Shown: piece by piece, positions 48,001-60,532 of the stretch
How the letters are laid out: each line of letters starts with the position of its first letter
How positions within the stretch are numbered: position 1 is the stretch's first letter
Source of the DNA: Dysidea avara
Taxonomy: Eukaryota; Porifera; Demospongiae; Dictyoceratida; Dysideidae
Length of the DNA: 64,000 nucleotides
Assembly (NCBI RefSeq): GCF_963678975.1
Contig: NC_089274.1
Location: 7,118,001-7,182,000 of the forward strand
Reading direction: 5' to 3'
Notes under the pieces: model-generated
Told to the model about the DNA's origin: nothing
Seen by the model: the letters and a program-made list of their open reading frames with translations, nothing else
The model's database searches: none
Position numbers and translations under genes: made by a program

Positions 48001-51000
48001 TGGTACATGCACACACATACAATGATGTAGTGTTTGATCAACACAAGACAAGACAAGACTGAGACACAGCACACACACCTAGGCTCTGCCCCTTGTTATG
48101 TCTCTGTTGCAGTGAAGGAGAATAATCAACTACATCTGTACCAGATCCTTTCTCATCTTGCTATAGATGGAAGGCAAAACAACAGATAAATGAAAATAAA
48201 CGTTATCCTTCCTTTGACAAAAACAAACAGTATTACAACTACAGAGGTACTTTATCAAATGGTAAAATTTCCCAGTCATCGGCACAATTTAGTAAATACA
48301 AACCACAGGTGCATGTATATACATGTTGGGTGGATTAATTGGAAGCAATAATGGAAATACCTGAAGACTAGTTATACCTGCTGAAGATACATTATCCATG
48401 TGGGTTGTACCATTGATGTAAAGGATATTACAGGATTGTATGAAACATAATCTACTGTAACACTATACTAAATAAGCAGTGACTTGATAACTCTGGTAGA
48501 AACATATAATAAATACAAACACACACGATTAATATCACAATGATGTAGGTATTATTCTATTAGGAGCCTATCATACATGTACTATGTGCAAGACACTAGG
48601 CCCAATATAACACAAAGTATACATACATACATACATACACATGGGAAGGTTTTGTTACTGCTTTTCATTATACATACAGTGGAACCGGTATTTGACACCA
48701 GGACACTGCCTGTTTAATACACAGGTTTCACTGTATTTAAACTGTCTATTGAAGTACTCACAATTTTCTTGATGCTGGCCTGCAGACTGCTGTACCAGTC
48801 GTTCATCATTTGTAGAGTGTCTGCTTGTAAGTAGAACTGCTCACCAAATGATGAGCTAACCTGATGGAGTGATACATGTAAGTGCTATAAGTGGTCATTA
48901 AAATGTTTACAATAAACAACATGACGACATAATGACACACTATCTACATACTGTACACATCAATTTACTGTATATACGCAACATATTGTACCTGAAACAC
49001 ATTTTTTCTCTTAACATAAGTGGATGGTAGGCTGACTGAACTGTACAACAGTGAAAACTGTGATTGTGGTTTAGCACCAGGCTATAGCAAAAACATAAAG
49101 ACACATAACACTGCACATATATAACCACACAAGATACACACCACAAAACTACACACTATATTATGGAGTCCAAAGTAAATTCATTCAAACACAACACAAC
49201 ACAACACAATACACACAGATTTTATACACAAATTGTTCTGATAGTTTACCTGGAACAATAAACCTAAAGTAAGGCTGCGTGAATGCAGATGGTTTACCGT
49301 TTCACGAGCGGATTTTATGTCTTTGTAAAATGACATCATCCCATCTTGTAGGATCACATAATGTTGATTCCAGTTACGGTTCACCCTGAGGAGATGTGCA
49401 ATTCAAACCATATAATATTAATATACTTACTTCTTGCCATTACTGTCAAACATTTTCTTCCTATGCAAATATCCATGACGATTCTGTAGAAGACAGAAAA
49501 GTTGTGTTATAATGCATACCGCTACATTGTACATATCTTGTGTGTGTGCGTGTGTGTGTGCGTGTGTGTGTGTGTGCGTGTGTGTGTGCGTGTGTGTATG
49601 CACGCGTACATCCATAGAGCATGAGAGACAAAGTGATACATAGTATGTACAGCGTACACATGTGTGCAATGTCATAGTTGTGTAGTACATAGGTTCTAAT
49701 TTTTATGACAACCTATCAAGGAAAAATTGATATTTTGAAAGTCATACGTGGGATGTGAGTAAAATGAAATACAATACAATGACAATTATTCACTTACTAC
49801 AATGACAATTATTCACTTACAACAATGCCACTGGATAGCTGTGAAGCATAAGACATGTTTGGTTGGCTGGGTGTCGTCGTTGTCGTGGTAACAGTGGCAG
49901 GTGGAGGTTGAGGGGTGGAATCACTTCTAGCAGCACGGGCAGTCACAGGGGAATCAGAACCAGTAGGTGGTCCAGTAACAGAGGTCTGCAGAAATAAGCA
50001 ACATTTTAAATGAGGTGTGGTACCCCAAGTTCTCCTAATGACCACACCCAACAAGGCCATCATACATTTGCTCAACAAACATCCAATACCCATGTAAACA
50101 GCTGAATGATGTATGCAAATTTCTTATTTCACAGCTTGGCTGTTTTGTGTGGATGTATCCTATACACCAAAGCTAAAACAGTGGAAATTTCATGGTTTAA
50201 GGATAAAAGTAACATTCAAGGAAACAGCAATAGTTGGGCTTTACTGAGTCTGCAATTACCAGGTACACTCATATACACTCATGCATGCATGCACACCATA
50301 TCACATCAGGAAGTTCCTCAATGACTGCATATCATTTTCCCAACAAACACCATACATCTCTTCCAGACATATACACTGTAGCCTTTCAAGGACCACCACT
50401 GAATGTGGAAAAAGCAACTCCATAACTACAAATATATAGAACACCTACAGTTTCACTTGTCACCAATAGTGATTCTATTTGATGTACTTGGGCTCTGCTC
50501 TGTTGGTGCCATTACTTTCAGCACCAGAATGTGATAATGACTGGTGTTCTTAAACACAGTGGTCAAACATCTAGCAAACATTTATACACAATAGGCAAAT
50601 AGCCTACGTTTGATGGATGCTAGAGCTATGCAAGGCTGACCTACTAAATGCAGTTACCAGTGGTAAGTAGTTCAGAATTTTTAGCCAATACCTATGTAGT
50701 TACCCACCCTCCAATATTAGAGTGGGTATATATTACCAGGCTTTGATGTAAGGAAACTGCATGAAACGTAGTACGTACGTACCAATCTATTGAATCCTGC
50801 TATAGCTTGAATCCTGCTATAGCCTAGAATCCTGTTACAGCCTAGATGTTTATGTATTTCTCACTATAGATTTCGTGAAAGCATTACACACATACTAAAG
50901 GATTGTTTGAAAAGAAACACGGTGTCTCCATTTAAACTGGTTAATAGTTCAATAGAACATCTATTCTTCAACGATGTATGGAACTAAAAATGCAGTCTCC

Positions 51001-54000
51001 ATTCAGCTACAGGTGCCAATGTACGTATTATATGTATACAGAGATTCACTATACCACAGTATCATATATAGATGTCTGAATGCAACGTACTTTATACCAT
51101 ACAACTTTAGTGAATTCCTAACCTGTCTTTAGAATAAATATACTTTACATTGCACCTGTACTATAAAAAATACTTATGTGTTAGTTCTAACATGGTATGG
51201 CTTTGTACTGCATTAAATAAAGATGGCCTCATTGAAAGGCTGCTTCTAAAAATAGTCTGGTACTGGTACACACACACACTGTATGTGTAATATAATATCA
51301 GTATAATGTTCATTTCCGTATTTCACAGTGAGTTACACGCACAAATGTGTCTTTACTTCTCAAACAGTGTAGTAAGCCCAGCACAACACTACAAACACGT
51401 CCCTGGTGGTACTGTAAGAAACTGTCCACACAGACTCAAGTTCTTGAATGGCACACAGGTACACCAGTGGTGGTTCACTGGGTGGCAATAACTATATTTT
51501 GCATGGCTTCCAAAGGCTTTACATTGCTTTGTAGGTGTGCCACACACAAGTCAATAAACTTCATGCTATATCTCCCTCCCCTCCTGTAGTAGCAAAACAA
51601 ATCAAATTAGAAGTGATCAAATCACAAGAGTTCTTTTTATAAAATTTTACTTGTGGGCAAGAAAGGACATGGACAATTAACCCCTTGGCCCCGAACGCCA
51701 CTATAGTGGCTTTGGTTTTTAAAAACGAAACTTGTTTTACGTAAACTACTTGTTTTGACATACAAAACTTGGGCTCCTGTTACTCTGTGCCTATTCCTTC
51801 GTGGTTTGCATTAAACTACTTACAAAGGATAGATCTACAACATCATATAACTATTACTGACCTTCTTTATTCCATCTCTCCTTTGTGACAGGTAGCATCG
51901 TCATAATTATCGTCATAATTATCATCTTAGAAATAGCGAAAATTCTTTCAAATGCAGATTCGTCTTATATCACGCTCGATCATGCTACAATGCTTGGATA
52001 AAGCTTAGGATAATATCCGTTAACTGCAGAGTAGCATGGTTCAAACCGTATATTCATAGGATATTTCGCTTATGAGATATGTGCGATTGAACGTATGCAA
52101 GTAATGAGAGCCACTATAGCGGCGTTCGCGTTTAACAGAACACCTTGTTGTTAATTTTGCTTGCATAATACTAACTGCAATGAAGTTATTACTCGGCAAA
52201 GTCTAAACATTGGTGAAAACCAGCCCAAACAAACAACGGAATTCCAACTATCTACAAAGGTGCCTTATACTCCAAAGAACTATTCTGTACAGTTTACTTA
52301 CAGTGCGATCCATTCCACAGCTGGTTCCTTCGTGATTTGTCCCATTTTTGCTGCTGCGCATGCATATCTGCACTTGTGACCACCATGCCACATCTGGGAT
52401 AAAGCAGCCAACTATTGACTTTACCTGTCTCCATCGATGTATAACACTTACTTTGTTATTAACAACTTGTTTTTAACTCAAAGAATGATTTAATTCGCCT
52501 ACGTATTATGAAAGGCTACACTTTATTATATAGTTATACAACGGCCACGAGTGCTCTGCCTGATATAAACGCACGAGCCTGAGGGCCGTTAGGCCCGAAG
52601 GCAAGTGCGTTTATACAGGCAGAGCACGAGTGTACGTTGTATAACTGTTATGTACCACTCACCTAATAGGTGGGGAGAGTCTCACAAGACAGTTGTAACA
52701 CTTATAAAGGCCAGGTTTCTAACATCGATTGTGGGTAACCAAGCTGGACATTGCGATGACATTCCCCCTGCAGTACTGCAGCCGCCCGAGATATTGAAAG
52801 TTAGTACGCTATGGGTTACATCACTAACCTGCATTCGCTGTTCGACTCTCATCATGTAGTGCTCAGCATGCCAGCGTGCCATATAGACTAAGCACCAGAC
52901 TAATCGCCATAGTGATTCTCTTGAGCGAAAAAAGCAGCTAAATAGACGGTTTAAGTAAACAAAACCTAACTACTAAACGATACTAGTCTAATTCTTACTA
53001 TTCACACTGGCTAAACTCGAATCTGGTGGCATGACAAAACTGGTTACCACAATCGAACGTAAAGGTTAGTATTATTTAGAATATATTTGTTTTATTGAGT
53101 CATTGTCGAAGTGAACTACAGTTTAATCTGGACTAAGATAGCACCAGACTAGTAAGGTGTATAAGTACGTTTATATATATGTAGACTAGAGTTGTGGCCA
53201 CCCGCGTTGGCTTTTTCGATCGCCATTGGCTGCCTGTAAACATTATACGTATTGGTGACGTTATGGCCCACAATCGACCTTTACATGTCAGGCTATAAAG
53301 AATTCGAGTGATCTGTGAAGTGCCTTTCCACCTATTAGGTGAGGTGTCGTAGTGGTTTTCGCCACCGGCACTTGTGCTATGCTGCACAAAACCGCAGCCA
53401 GTGCAATATCTGTATATTGCACTGCGGTCGGTGCATTATAACTTATAATGCACTCGTTGTGGTCTACAAAACCACAATCAGTGCGTTATAATGCACTCCC
53501 TGCGGTCTGCAGTAGTGCAATATACAAATTATGGCACTATCGGTGCCTTTGAACTACCCACGCAGAGTGGTACATATGCTATTACATAACAAATGCACAC
53601 TAGTCCGGGAAGGATCCGGTTATCCCAGAAATGGGACCCCCTATGGGCGTGTCCACTTTAGCACTAGCGCATCTTACTATTACACGCACTAAACAGTTTA
53701 TAGCGAAGCTAGAATTTATTTCCTGCGTAATTTATAATGCCATGATGCCATATGGCGACTACCACCATTAATTGGTTAACTTTGGGGCCAAAGGGTTAAT
53801 TAAACAAATTTAGAACACATCCTCAGCACAATAATCAACACTGCCACTATAACGCTGTATCCATGGTGTGCAATATGGTAACCATGTAAGTTTTGTTATA
53901 CTTGATGCACTGTAAGCATAGTATAGTTCATTACTACATGTTAATAGAGATATTAATAGCAAAAAAAAGGCTGATTACACAGTGATGTGATGTGCCATGT

Positions 54001-57000
54001 TAGGACTTAATACTGCATTAATGGTATAACAAAGCAGTGTAGCTGTTGAGCAAAATTGAGGAAAAATTATAATTTACAGCTTCTCAGAACCCCCAACATC
54101 CCAAGCACAGTTTAAGGAAGACAACATGACTGCCATGCACATTCACACACTACACTGCACGCACACGCACACGCACACACACACACTACACAAACACATC
54201 TCAAGTAATCTCAACTACTTGACCACATGATACAGCTGGTCAATTGACAATTTGCTGACCAATAATTGATCACCTGTTCAATTATTGCTGTTTGATATTT
54301 GCTCAACCCCCTAGTCTGCTTTTAGCAGCTACTTGTGTTTCACGTATATGGTGTCCTCATTGGGCCCTTCTACAGTATGTAAGTAATGTAATAATTGTGG
54401 GTGAAATGAAATTGATGTGCAGTGTATGTTACTGTATGTTCACAGACTGTACTACACTCTGTATAGTGTGCACATATGTATGTACAGTGAAGGGGGAAAG
54501 CCTTTTAACTTCATGTGTATGTGTAAGGCAACAATTACAGGAAGGAATACTGTCTAAGTGATTTTCAAAACTCATTATTGTATTCATTACAACACTGTTA
54601 TGACATGGGCACTCTCTACACATGTACTTCACCATGTTGCCTGTGAAATGACTGTATCTACACAAAACACAGTTTTCTACACAAAACACAGTTTTCTACA
54701 CACACTACACACACTACACACCCATACTCTTGTGGTCACCACATTATGAATATCCTGTTGACCATGGTCTACTTGTGGGAAGCCATACAGGATATGACTT
54801 AGTTACCAACACCATATATGGTCACAGTGTACACAGCATCATTACCTCATCTGGAGTGAGTGTGGTATGGGATGGTCCTACATCATTCACTGTTCCATTG
54901 TTAGTGGGCTCAACCTACAGTTAGACAGATGTATAGTATATATTCCCTCTCTGAGAAATGACATATCAACCTCCCAATAGTGTGTGTGTTCATTTTAGAG
55001 TGTTGCATGGAAGAATTAACAAAGAGGTTTATAAAAGGATTAAATGAACAGGTGTTTTGGTTAACCTTTATGGAGCAGCAATTATAGCATTTACAGTTGG
55101 GAGAAATTCAGAATAACGAGGCACTGATAAGAGATTTGCTGACAACTGCTTTGTTTTCAGGGCAAATGAAATAGTATCAACAAATAACGTACAAAATATC
55201 TGCCAATAAAGCTGATACTGCTGATACAACTCATCTGTGCCAAAATAGTGTCCCTTCATTGTTTTGTTCCACGGCTTGCCTCACCAATAATTGGGTAAAA
55301 ATTCACAGGGGTTTTAGTTGTGCCAAAATATGCAAATTTACAGTAATGTACTGAAAAAGTGCTGGTTGCCCAATACTCAAATTCCGGTTTATGTGCCAGC
55401 TACTACTTACATAACCACACATTTCAGTTATCAATCAATCAATCAAAGTACTGACAGTATACAGAACCCTATACAAATATACTTGCTTTCTGAAGTGACC
55501 CCCATGGACTGGCATTACAAAACTGTATACAATACTTCTCATACGGATGGGTCAAGTGATAAAGGTTGTTACTCCTACCCCTCTGCTGCATCATGTGCTC
55601 TTAGCACAGATAGTAGCACCTAAGGGACCTTTTGGAAAAAAAAGGCAGACCGTGTAATATTGAGATAGAACTCTCAAAAAAGAGAAATAGACATTATTTT
55701 GATAACTGGGACACTCATCCAGTCCTAGTGTATTTAATTATGACACCTCTCAAACACTTCAGCTAAAGACTGTCAGAATATATGAGGATACAAGAGAAAG
55801 AAGACGTACAGTACACTATAGAGAAAAAAGAACACATGTCAGGAATGAGTGTGCTTGACCATATTTCATGGACTGAATTCTGGTTCAACTCAATTTTTTA
55901 CATGGTTCCCTAAAATATCTTTGCCAGGATTATCCTATCACCTTCAATTTCTGATTGGTGTTGAGTAACTGTACAAGAGGTGAAGATTAATTCATTTACA
56001 TCACAAATTAAAGCACCGATTTTTGGTGCCTTGATTTATGGCTGCTCAACCTAGCTTCATGTTCACAATGTAACTATTGCTCCTGGGTATAATAAGTAGT
56101 GTTGCACCAATATGAGATTTTGCTGATATTCCGATAACCGATATTGGATAACATTTTCAAGCCGAAAAACGTAGCTGATCCAATATAGCACAGCATGTAG
56201 CAATTTTTACTAGAAATTTGATTATGAAGGACCAATTTGGCTTGTTCATAGTGGCAGTATTGCTACAACAACAGCTGACAGTACACTAACAACATTGTAA
56301 TGCTGGAAAATGTAACACAATCATTTGTAAACATCATTTGGTACATATGAGCATGTATTTCTAAATAAAAAAATATCTGTATCTGCTGGTTTTTTTCATC
56401 GTGGCGCCGATCCATGTATTTCTAAATAAAAAAAATATCTGTATCTGCTGGTTTTTTTCATCGTGGCGCCGATCCGATACTGATACACAAAATTACAGTG
56501 GATATACGGTTTTTCCAATAACCGATCTGATTATCAGTGCAACACTAATAATAAGCATCTGAGGTTGGGTGTTTGCGTACAACTAGTATACCACAATATT
56601 GGTAGAGCAATAAACCAGCAAACCATATACACATTGGGTAAAGTACTCAGATACAAACAATGCTGGATAATCAAGACGGTTGTGACAGTGCATCTTTATG
56701 GTATAGCAAATGGCAGATACATAAATCACAGTCAATTTTGACTTGATTATCAAAATGTCAAGATAGAGAGGTCCACTGCACCTATCTGGCATTGTCTATT
56801 TACATTACTATGTAAACTACAGGAAGCCCGCCGCACATACAAATTACATGTATTTGAATTTTGCACATGTCAGCACGTACCCTGGGAGATGTTGGCATGC
56901 AAAAAAAGGAAAACTAGAACCCATATAAGGCCTGGCCACTCAATTATATAGCAAAACTGGCTCCACCACAAATATGTTATCAAAACACAAAAAAGGTGAG

Positions 57001-60000
57001 TACTTATGTGTTTTTGTGTGTTCTACAGCTATACCTGCAATCCTGCACAAGTTCATTAGATGATTTGGCAATTATTCAACTTGACATTCAAAAGTACATA
57101 TAATGGTTACTAGTAGTGCTTGTCACTTTTGAAGCCAACAAACGTGGCTTAATAGAGGCTACAAAGCTCCAGTAATACGAAAAGCAGTTTTACTGACAAG
57201 GTACTGTACACAAACGAGAGTCAAGTAAAAGTCGTATCACTCCAGGCTAGATTTGAAAGCCATTGTACAGTCAGTATAATAACACACTGGGTTTTGTTAA
57301 TTGTGTGCGTGTCATCCATAACTCACATAATCTGGTATCTCTGGTAGTTCAAATGCAATCTGGCTGGGGTTGGTTGTGTTGTAATAGTAGGTCTTGCCAG
57401 CATCACCTTTCCCAAACCCCCACTAGAGAGGAACAACAAATCACATAAGCTAACAATCATAAAGACAATACAGTAGAGTTCATTAAGAAGTGTAGGAGAG
57501 TGCCAAAAATCAACTGCTTGTACAACAGATGCTAATAACAGGACCTGGGTTTGTGTAAAATAATAATAGCCCAAATCTATATGTACAGACCCATCAGCCA
57601 TAGGTATGACTAATTATTTTTCTAGCATTTTCCAGTAACTAAATCTGTGTTTGATGACCTACCTTTTGCACTGTTATTGCCATTCCTAATGCATGCCTCT
57701 CAAATTAGTATCTCTGCTGCTAATAGAATACTACTGTTCTAGGGCTAAACTATTGTATTCTACAGAATGAACAACTGTGGTGCTAATGGTCTGCTTGGTG
57801 TGGTGTGTTTGCTCTAGTTAGACAATCTCACGCACTGCTAATAAACTCCAGGTACAAGTCAACAGCCTAAACAAACTGTATTTCCCTTAGCAACAACAGG
57901 TATGTAGAATGAGCTACAAAGATTTAGCAGGGCTACATTCACCTATATACTAAGTATGGTTGTTTGTTCCTGTGGCCTTTCAGCTATCTAAATCCAGTGA
58001 TCATGACTGATCAGATGGCTTTCCCTAATTCATAGGGCATGAAGTACTCTAGGGAATTTTCAAGCAGTGTTGCTGTGAGGGTGGCTTCATTACATTCAAC
58101 TATTTTAGGAGCATCACTACAAACATGACTGGAGCCACATGATCTCTACTTCCTTCATCTACGGAAGTTCAAAATTTACAAGGAAAATGAACAGTCACTA
58201 GAATAAACAGTGATATAAAACAGGGGGTGTGATAATTGTGGATATTTACATGTAAGTACTCTAAACTCCCACGTACTTACAAGCACATTTTACGACTCAT
58301 AACGACTAACAATACCGATGACATATCACACATAAACATTACCCTTTCGTTTGTCTTCAGGTTAAGATATAAAGGCAGTCCAAAGGGAGTTGTTTCCTTT
58401 TTCCAGCCAGGAGGTATTATAGTTTTCTATTAAAAAAACAATAACAGTTTGTAACAAGAACAAAACCAGAGTACCAAACACATTGCATGTATAATAAACA
58501 AGTCAGTACTGTATAAAACACATCTGTTATTCACTAAAAAAAAGAAAAGAAGTAAACCTGGGGTTTAGGGGCGGCCGGTCTTTTCCAAGACGAATCCCTA
58601 GTTTTTTCATTGTAGTAATATGGAGTACCATCAGGAGTGCGATATTGTTTCCAGCCTTCTGGTAAAGGCTCCTCTTCTTCTTCGCTGCTACTGATACTTG
58701 ACAGCTTGCCTGTTTTGTTGTTAGCCACAGGAGCTTGTTGCAATGGTGACGTGGGGCTGGTTGCAAGTGTATTATGTCGCTGAGTAAAGCCATTGGAAAA
58801 AGTACTGGTTGCTGGTGTTGGCTGAAACAAAAAAGAAATTATTTCACAATGAATGGGCACCATAATTAGTAAAAAAAATTGACTCAACAGAGAAACAGGA
58901 AGCTGGTCCCACCTCAGCAGTTGATAGGTTGCCTTTAAACAGACCAAGTTACCAAATTTAGAACCCCCACAAACCATAAAGAAACTAAAAATCTTGGAAA
59001 ACATCAACTTACCTACTTTTCTATTTATGTGTAGAATGGTCTAATATCAGGACCAATCAATTGTACACCACAAAATAAACTGACAAAGTTGTTAATTCAA
59101 AAAGATCTGCTTAATTGTCCATACGTGGGTCCCAATTACACATAAAGTTCTTGTACTACACATGTTGGAAAGCAATTACTAAACCTATCCTGAGCATAAG
59201 CCCTACAAAAATATTAAATTTAATAGGCTTCAATACATTTCTAATTAATGACCCCCATGCTGAAGTCATGCATACCTCTTCAGAAATGCCCCTCTCTGTT
59301 CTTGGCTTTGGTGTTGGTAAACTGTTTTGGCCAGAAGGAACTGATTTTGAGAGACTGAAAGTACTAATTTCAGGATCATCCAAACCACTCACGTAACTTG
59401 CTCTCTTTTGATACGACTTTGAACCATGATGTTCTTCCATACTACTTGTTCTTCTTTGCACTGGCTTTGTTGTTGTTGGTGGTAAGTGTTTGTCAGGAAA
59501 TCTGTCAGAACTAGTAGTCCTGTTTACTGGTTTCGGTGGAACAAAAGGTGGTGATGGTGTATTTCTAAGTGGTGACAATAATGGAGGGCTGGCTGGGTTA
59601 TCAGGAAACTCATTTGGAGAAATTGCCATCCCAAATGTACTACCACTGCCTCGTGGCAAAGTGATACTCTTTTCCACTGGACTTTTGACTTTATCTTCTT
59701 TTGGTTGTGGGGGTGGCGGGGCAGGTCTCATAATAGGTCTTACATGTACATTCTGATAAATATTTTCACCATGTCCATCATTATCATCCATTTTAATTAA
59801 CTCCATTTTCTGCAGTGAAGATTTTGTTGTCATCCTTCTGTCCAGGGATTTAGTCTTGCTGTTTTGAACCACAGCAGCAGCGGGTTCAGTCACTTCTTCA
59901 ACATACAAAACCGGCACGTAGATTTCTTCAACGTCACCACTGACGTTGGACCTTTTGACATGCCACCAGTCATTGTTCACCTTGTTTATTAAAGAAAAAC

Positions 60001-60079
60001 GGTCGCCTATCTTAAATGATACGGTCTTTCCACCATGTGTATACGAGTAGTCAAATTTGGCTAGCACAACAGCGGCCAT
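43794..60079 (-). CDS. ARHGAP12/27-like: SH3-WW-PH-RhoGAP protein
   Basis: GTPase-activating protein for Rho-family GTPases, family of ARHGAP9/12/15/27. Seventeen exons splice in frame to 860 aa: 59276-60079, 58558-58821, 58343-58426, 57327-57422, 49821-49985, 49431-49483, 49298-49385, 48992-49081, 48762-48860, 48079-48160, 46578-46646, 46097-46177, 45489-45587, 44858-44935, 44498-44632, 44311-44428, 43794-43971. Exon 1 carries an N-terminal SH3 (ALYDY-like AKFDYSY, NDWWHV) and a proline-rich linker with PAPPPPQP. Exons 2-4 hold WW-type modules ([25 protein letters not shown]). Exons 6-9 form a PH domain. Exons 12-17 form RhoGAP, with the arginine finger in GIYRLSGN and [17 protein letters not shown] chose MAAVVLAKF as start; an upstream in-frame ATG at 60,094 is possible. 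Length and order match the family. Intron 4 (7.3 kb) is a transposon nest. Confidence 0.95.
44112..44240. repeat. ACAGTGRAACTTGTCTAAG repeat, copy 2
   Basis: Partner of 43,190-43,330, here inside an intron of the RhoGAP gene. The AAGTTGGCC block follows in both copies. Confidence 0.65.
44998..45085. repeat. (AC)n microsatellite
   Basis: About 80 bp of pure AC, then one GC interruption, in an intron of the RhoGAP gene. Confidence 0.97.
45143..45394. mobile_element. 9-bp TSD DNA transposon family, copy 3
   Basis: Begins TAGTCTCGTG and ends CACGAGACTA, with inverted termini of about 45 bp (CCCACCCACT...AGGTAGGGTCTGG). It is flanked by the perfect 9-bp direct repeat ACAAATGGG at 45,134-45,142 and 45,395-45,403. 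It has no coding capacity and sits in a RhoGAP intron. Confidence 0.95.
46480..46560. repeat. GT/GC-rich low-complexity tract
   Basis: Degenerate TGTG/GCGTGC run directly beyond the donor side of RhoGAP exon 11. Confidence 0.8.
48675..48737. mobile_element. tiny inverted-repeat element
   Basis: ATACAGTGGAACCGGTAT at the left and ACAGGTTTCACTGTAT at the right are inverted copies of CAGTGRAACC ends around a short core. The same terminal motif starts the repeats at 43,190 and 44,112, so it is likely the smallest member of that family. Confidence 0.55.
49534..49604. repeat. TG/CG-rich microsatellite
   Basis: Interrupted (TG)n with CG steps, in a RhoGAP intron next to exon 6. Confidence 0.9.
50100..51670. 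other. RhoGAP intron 4, near exon 5: repeat debris
   Basis: Includes a half tip of foldback F1 (CACAGCTTGGCTGTTTTGTG at 50,131-50,150). The rest is AT-rich with no supported exon. Confidence 0.6.
52533..52645. mobile_element. foldback element inside the piggyBac-like element
   Basis: GTTATACAACG at the left and CGTTGTATAAC at the right, with inner GAGTGCTCTGCCTG / CAGGCAGAGCACGAGTG and AAACGCAC / GTGCGTTT, around a CpG-rich loop. No clear target duplication. Confidence 0.8.
53385..53560. repeat. cluster of small hairpins
   Basis: Successive palindromes GTGCAATATCTGTATATTGCAC, GTGCATTATAACTTATAATGCAC, TGTGGTCTACAAAACCACA and AGTGCGTTATAATGCACT share a GTGCAxTATA core. They occupy about 175 bp near the right end of the piggyBac-like element. 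Confidence 0.8.
54140..54195. repeat. CA-rich tract
   Basis: CACACGCACACGCACACAC run; no coding signal. Confidence 0.85.
54730..54924 (+). pseudogene. possible von Willebrand D-type fragment
   Basis: The frame contains [20 protein letters not shown], which resembles the strand pair of a VWD domain (V.V.WDG...V.V.L), and ends in a stop where the usual CGLCG would follow. It lies antisense in intron 4 of the RhoGAP gene, with no neighbouring exon that I can join. Probably a fragment or a chance likeness. Confidence 0.25.
54930..56085. other. RhoGAP intron 4: no gene seen
   Basis: AT-rich. A 101-codon plus-strand frame at 55,318-55,623 shows no family features. Confidence 0.5.
56097..56547. 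mobile_element. hAT-like MITE
   Basis: Ends TAGTGTTGCAC and GTGCAACACTA, each followed inwards by CCGATAACCGAT-type sequence. It is flanked by the perfect 8-bp direct repeat ATAATAAG at 56,089-56,096 and 56,548-56,555. Eight-base duplications and this terminus fit hAT transposons. Inside, about 63 bp starting CATGTATTTCTAAATAAAA and ending GGCGCCGATC are tandemly duplicated (56,350-56,475). No transposase. Confidence 0.92.
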
Positions 60080-60532
60080 AACGACCTTATACAATAATAC
60101 AACAAATTGACCGAAAAATTCTTCGCTACAGTAAGATGCTAACGTATAAGCCTAAGAAAGAGAAGTAGATATAAATCCAACCTGAATATGAGTGTTTATA
60201 ACACTTGTGACAGATATAAAACTGTCTCATTACTGAACAAGCTTGCAACACGTTTTGACAAACGAGCAGCTCACCTGTTGTAGTTACTTAATTCGCTAAT
60301 CAACCAATCAACCTCACCTAATGTCTTTGACTAATATTGTAACATTGAAAACACTCACGTACACTCCGTAGATAAATGCAAATGTTGCTCACGATTTTAA
60401 GGCTAATCCGAGGGCTAATTAAGCACGTATACTTCAGTGTTACGGATGTTACTTTTAAAAAATCCAATTTCCTGTGACGTATGTAATAGATGTTCCGTCA
60501 ATTTCCGGAACGGTGAATAAAATTTTTACACG
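60080..60532. promoter_or_regulatory. intergenic spacer between calpain-7 end and RhoGAP start
   Basis: Only about 450 bp separate the calpain-7 stop from the RhoGAP start codon, both on the minus strand. The RhoGAP promoter should lie here or overlap the calpain-7 3' end. No clear TATA box was seen. No polyadenylation AATAAA in sense orientation was found close to the calpain stop. Confidence 0.4.

Larger units (their letters stand above)
51681..53795. mobile_element. piggyBac-like non-autonomous element, 2.1 kb
   Basis: Left end CCCCTTGGCCCCGAA and right end TTTGGGGCCAAAGGG are inverted repeats with two mismatches. Each is flanked by TTAA (51,677-51,680 and 53,796-53,799), the target of piggyBac transposases, whose ends also typically begin CCC. 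A subterminal palindrome GCCACTATAGTGGC lies at the left end. No transposase frame is present. The inner copy CCACTATAGCGGCGTTCGCG with TTAA at 52,132-52,135 could mark a shorter related element (51,681-52,131), so nesting is possible. Confidence 0.75.

Noticed and set aside
49181-49297. Extending RhoGAP exon 7 to the second GTAAAC donor
   Set aside because: Both donors are in phase, but the shorter exon gives a PH domain that continues directly into the next exon as in the family. The longer form adds 16 residues unlike PH domains; it may be a minor isoform.
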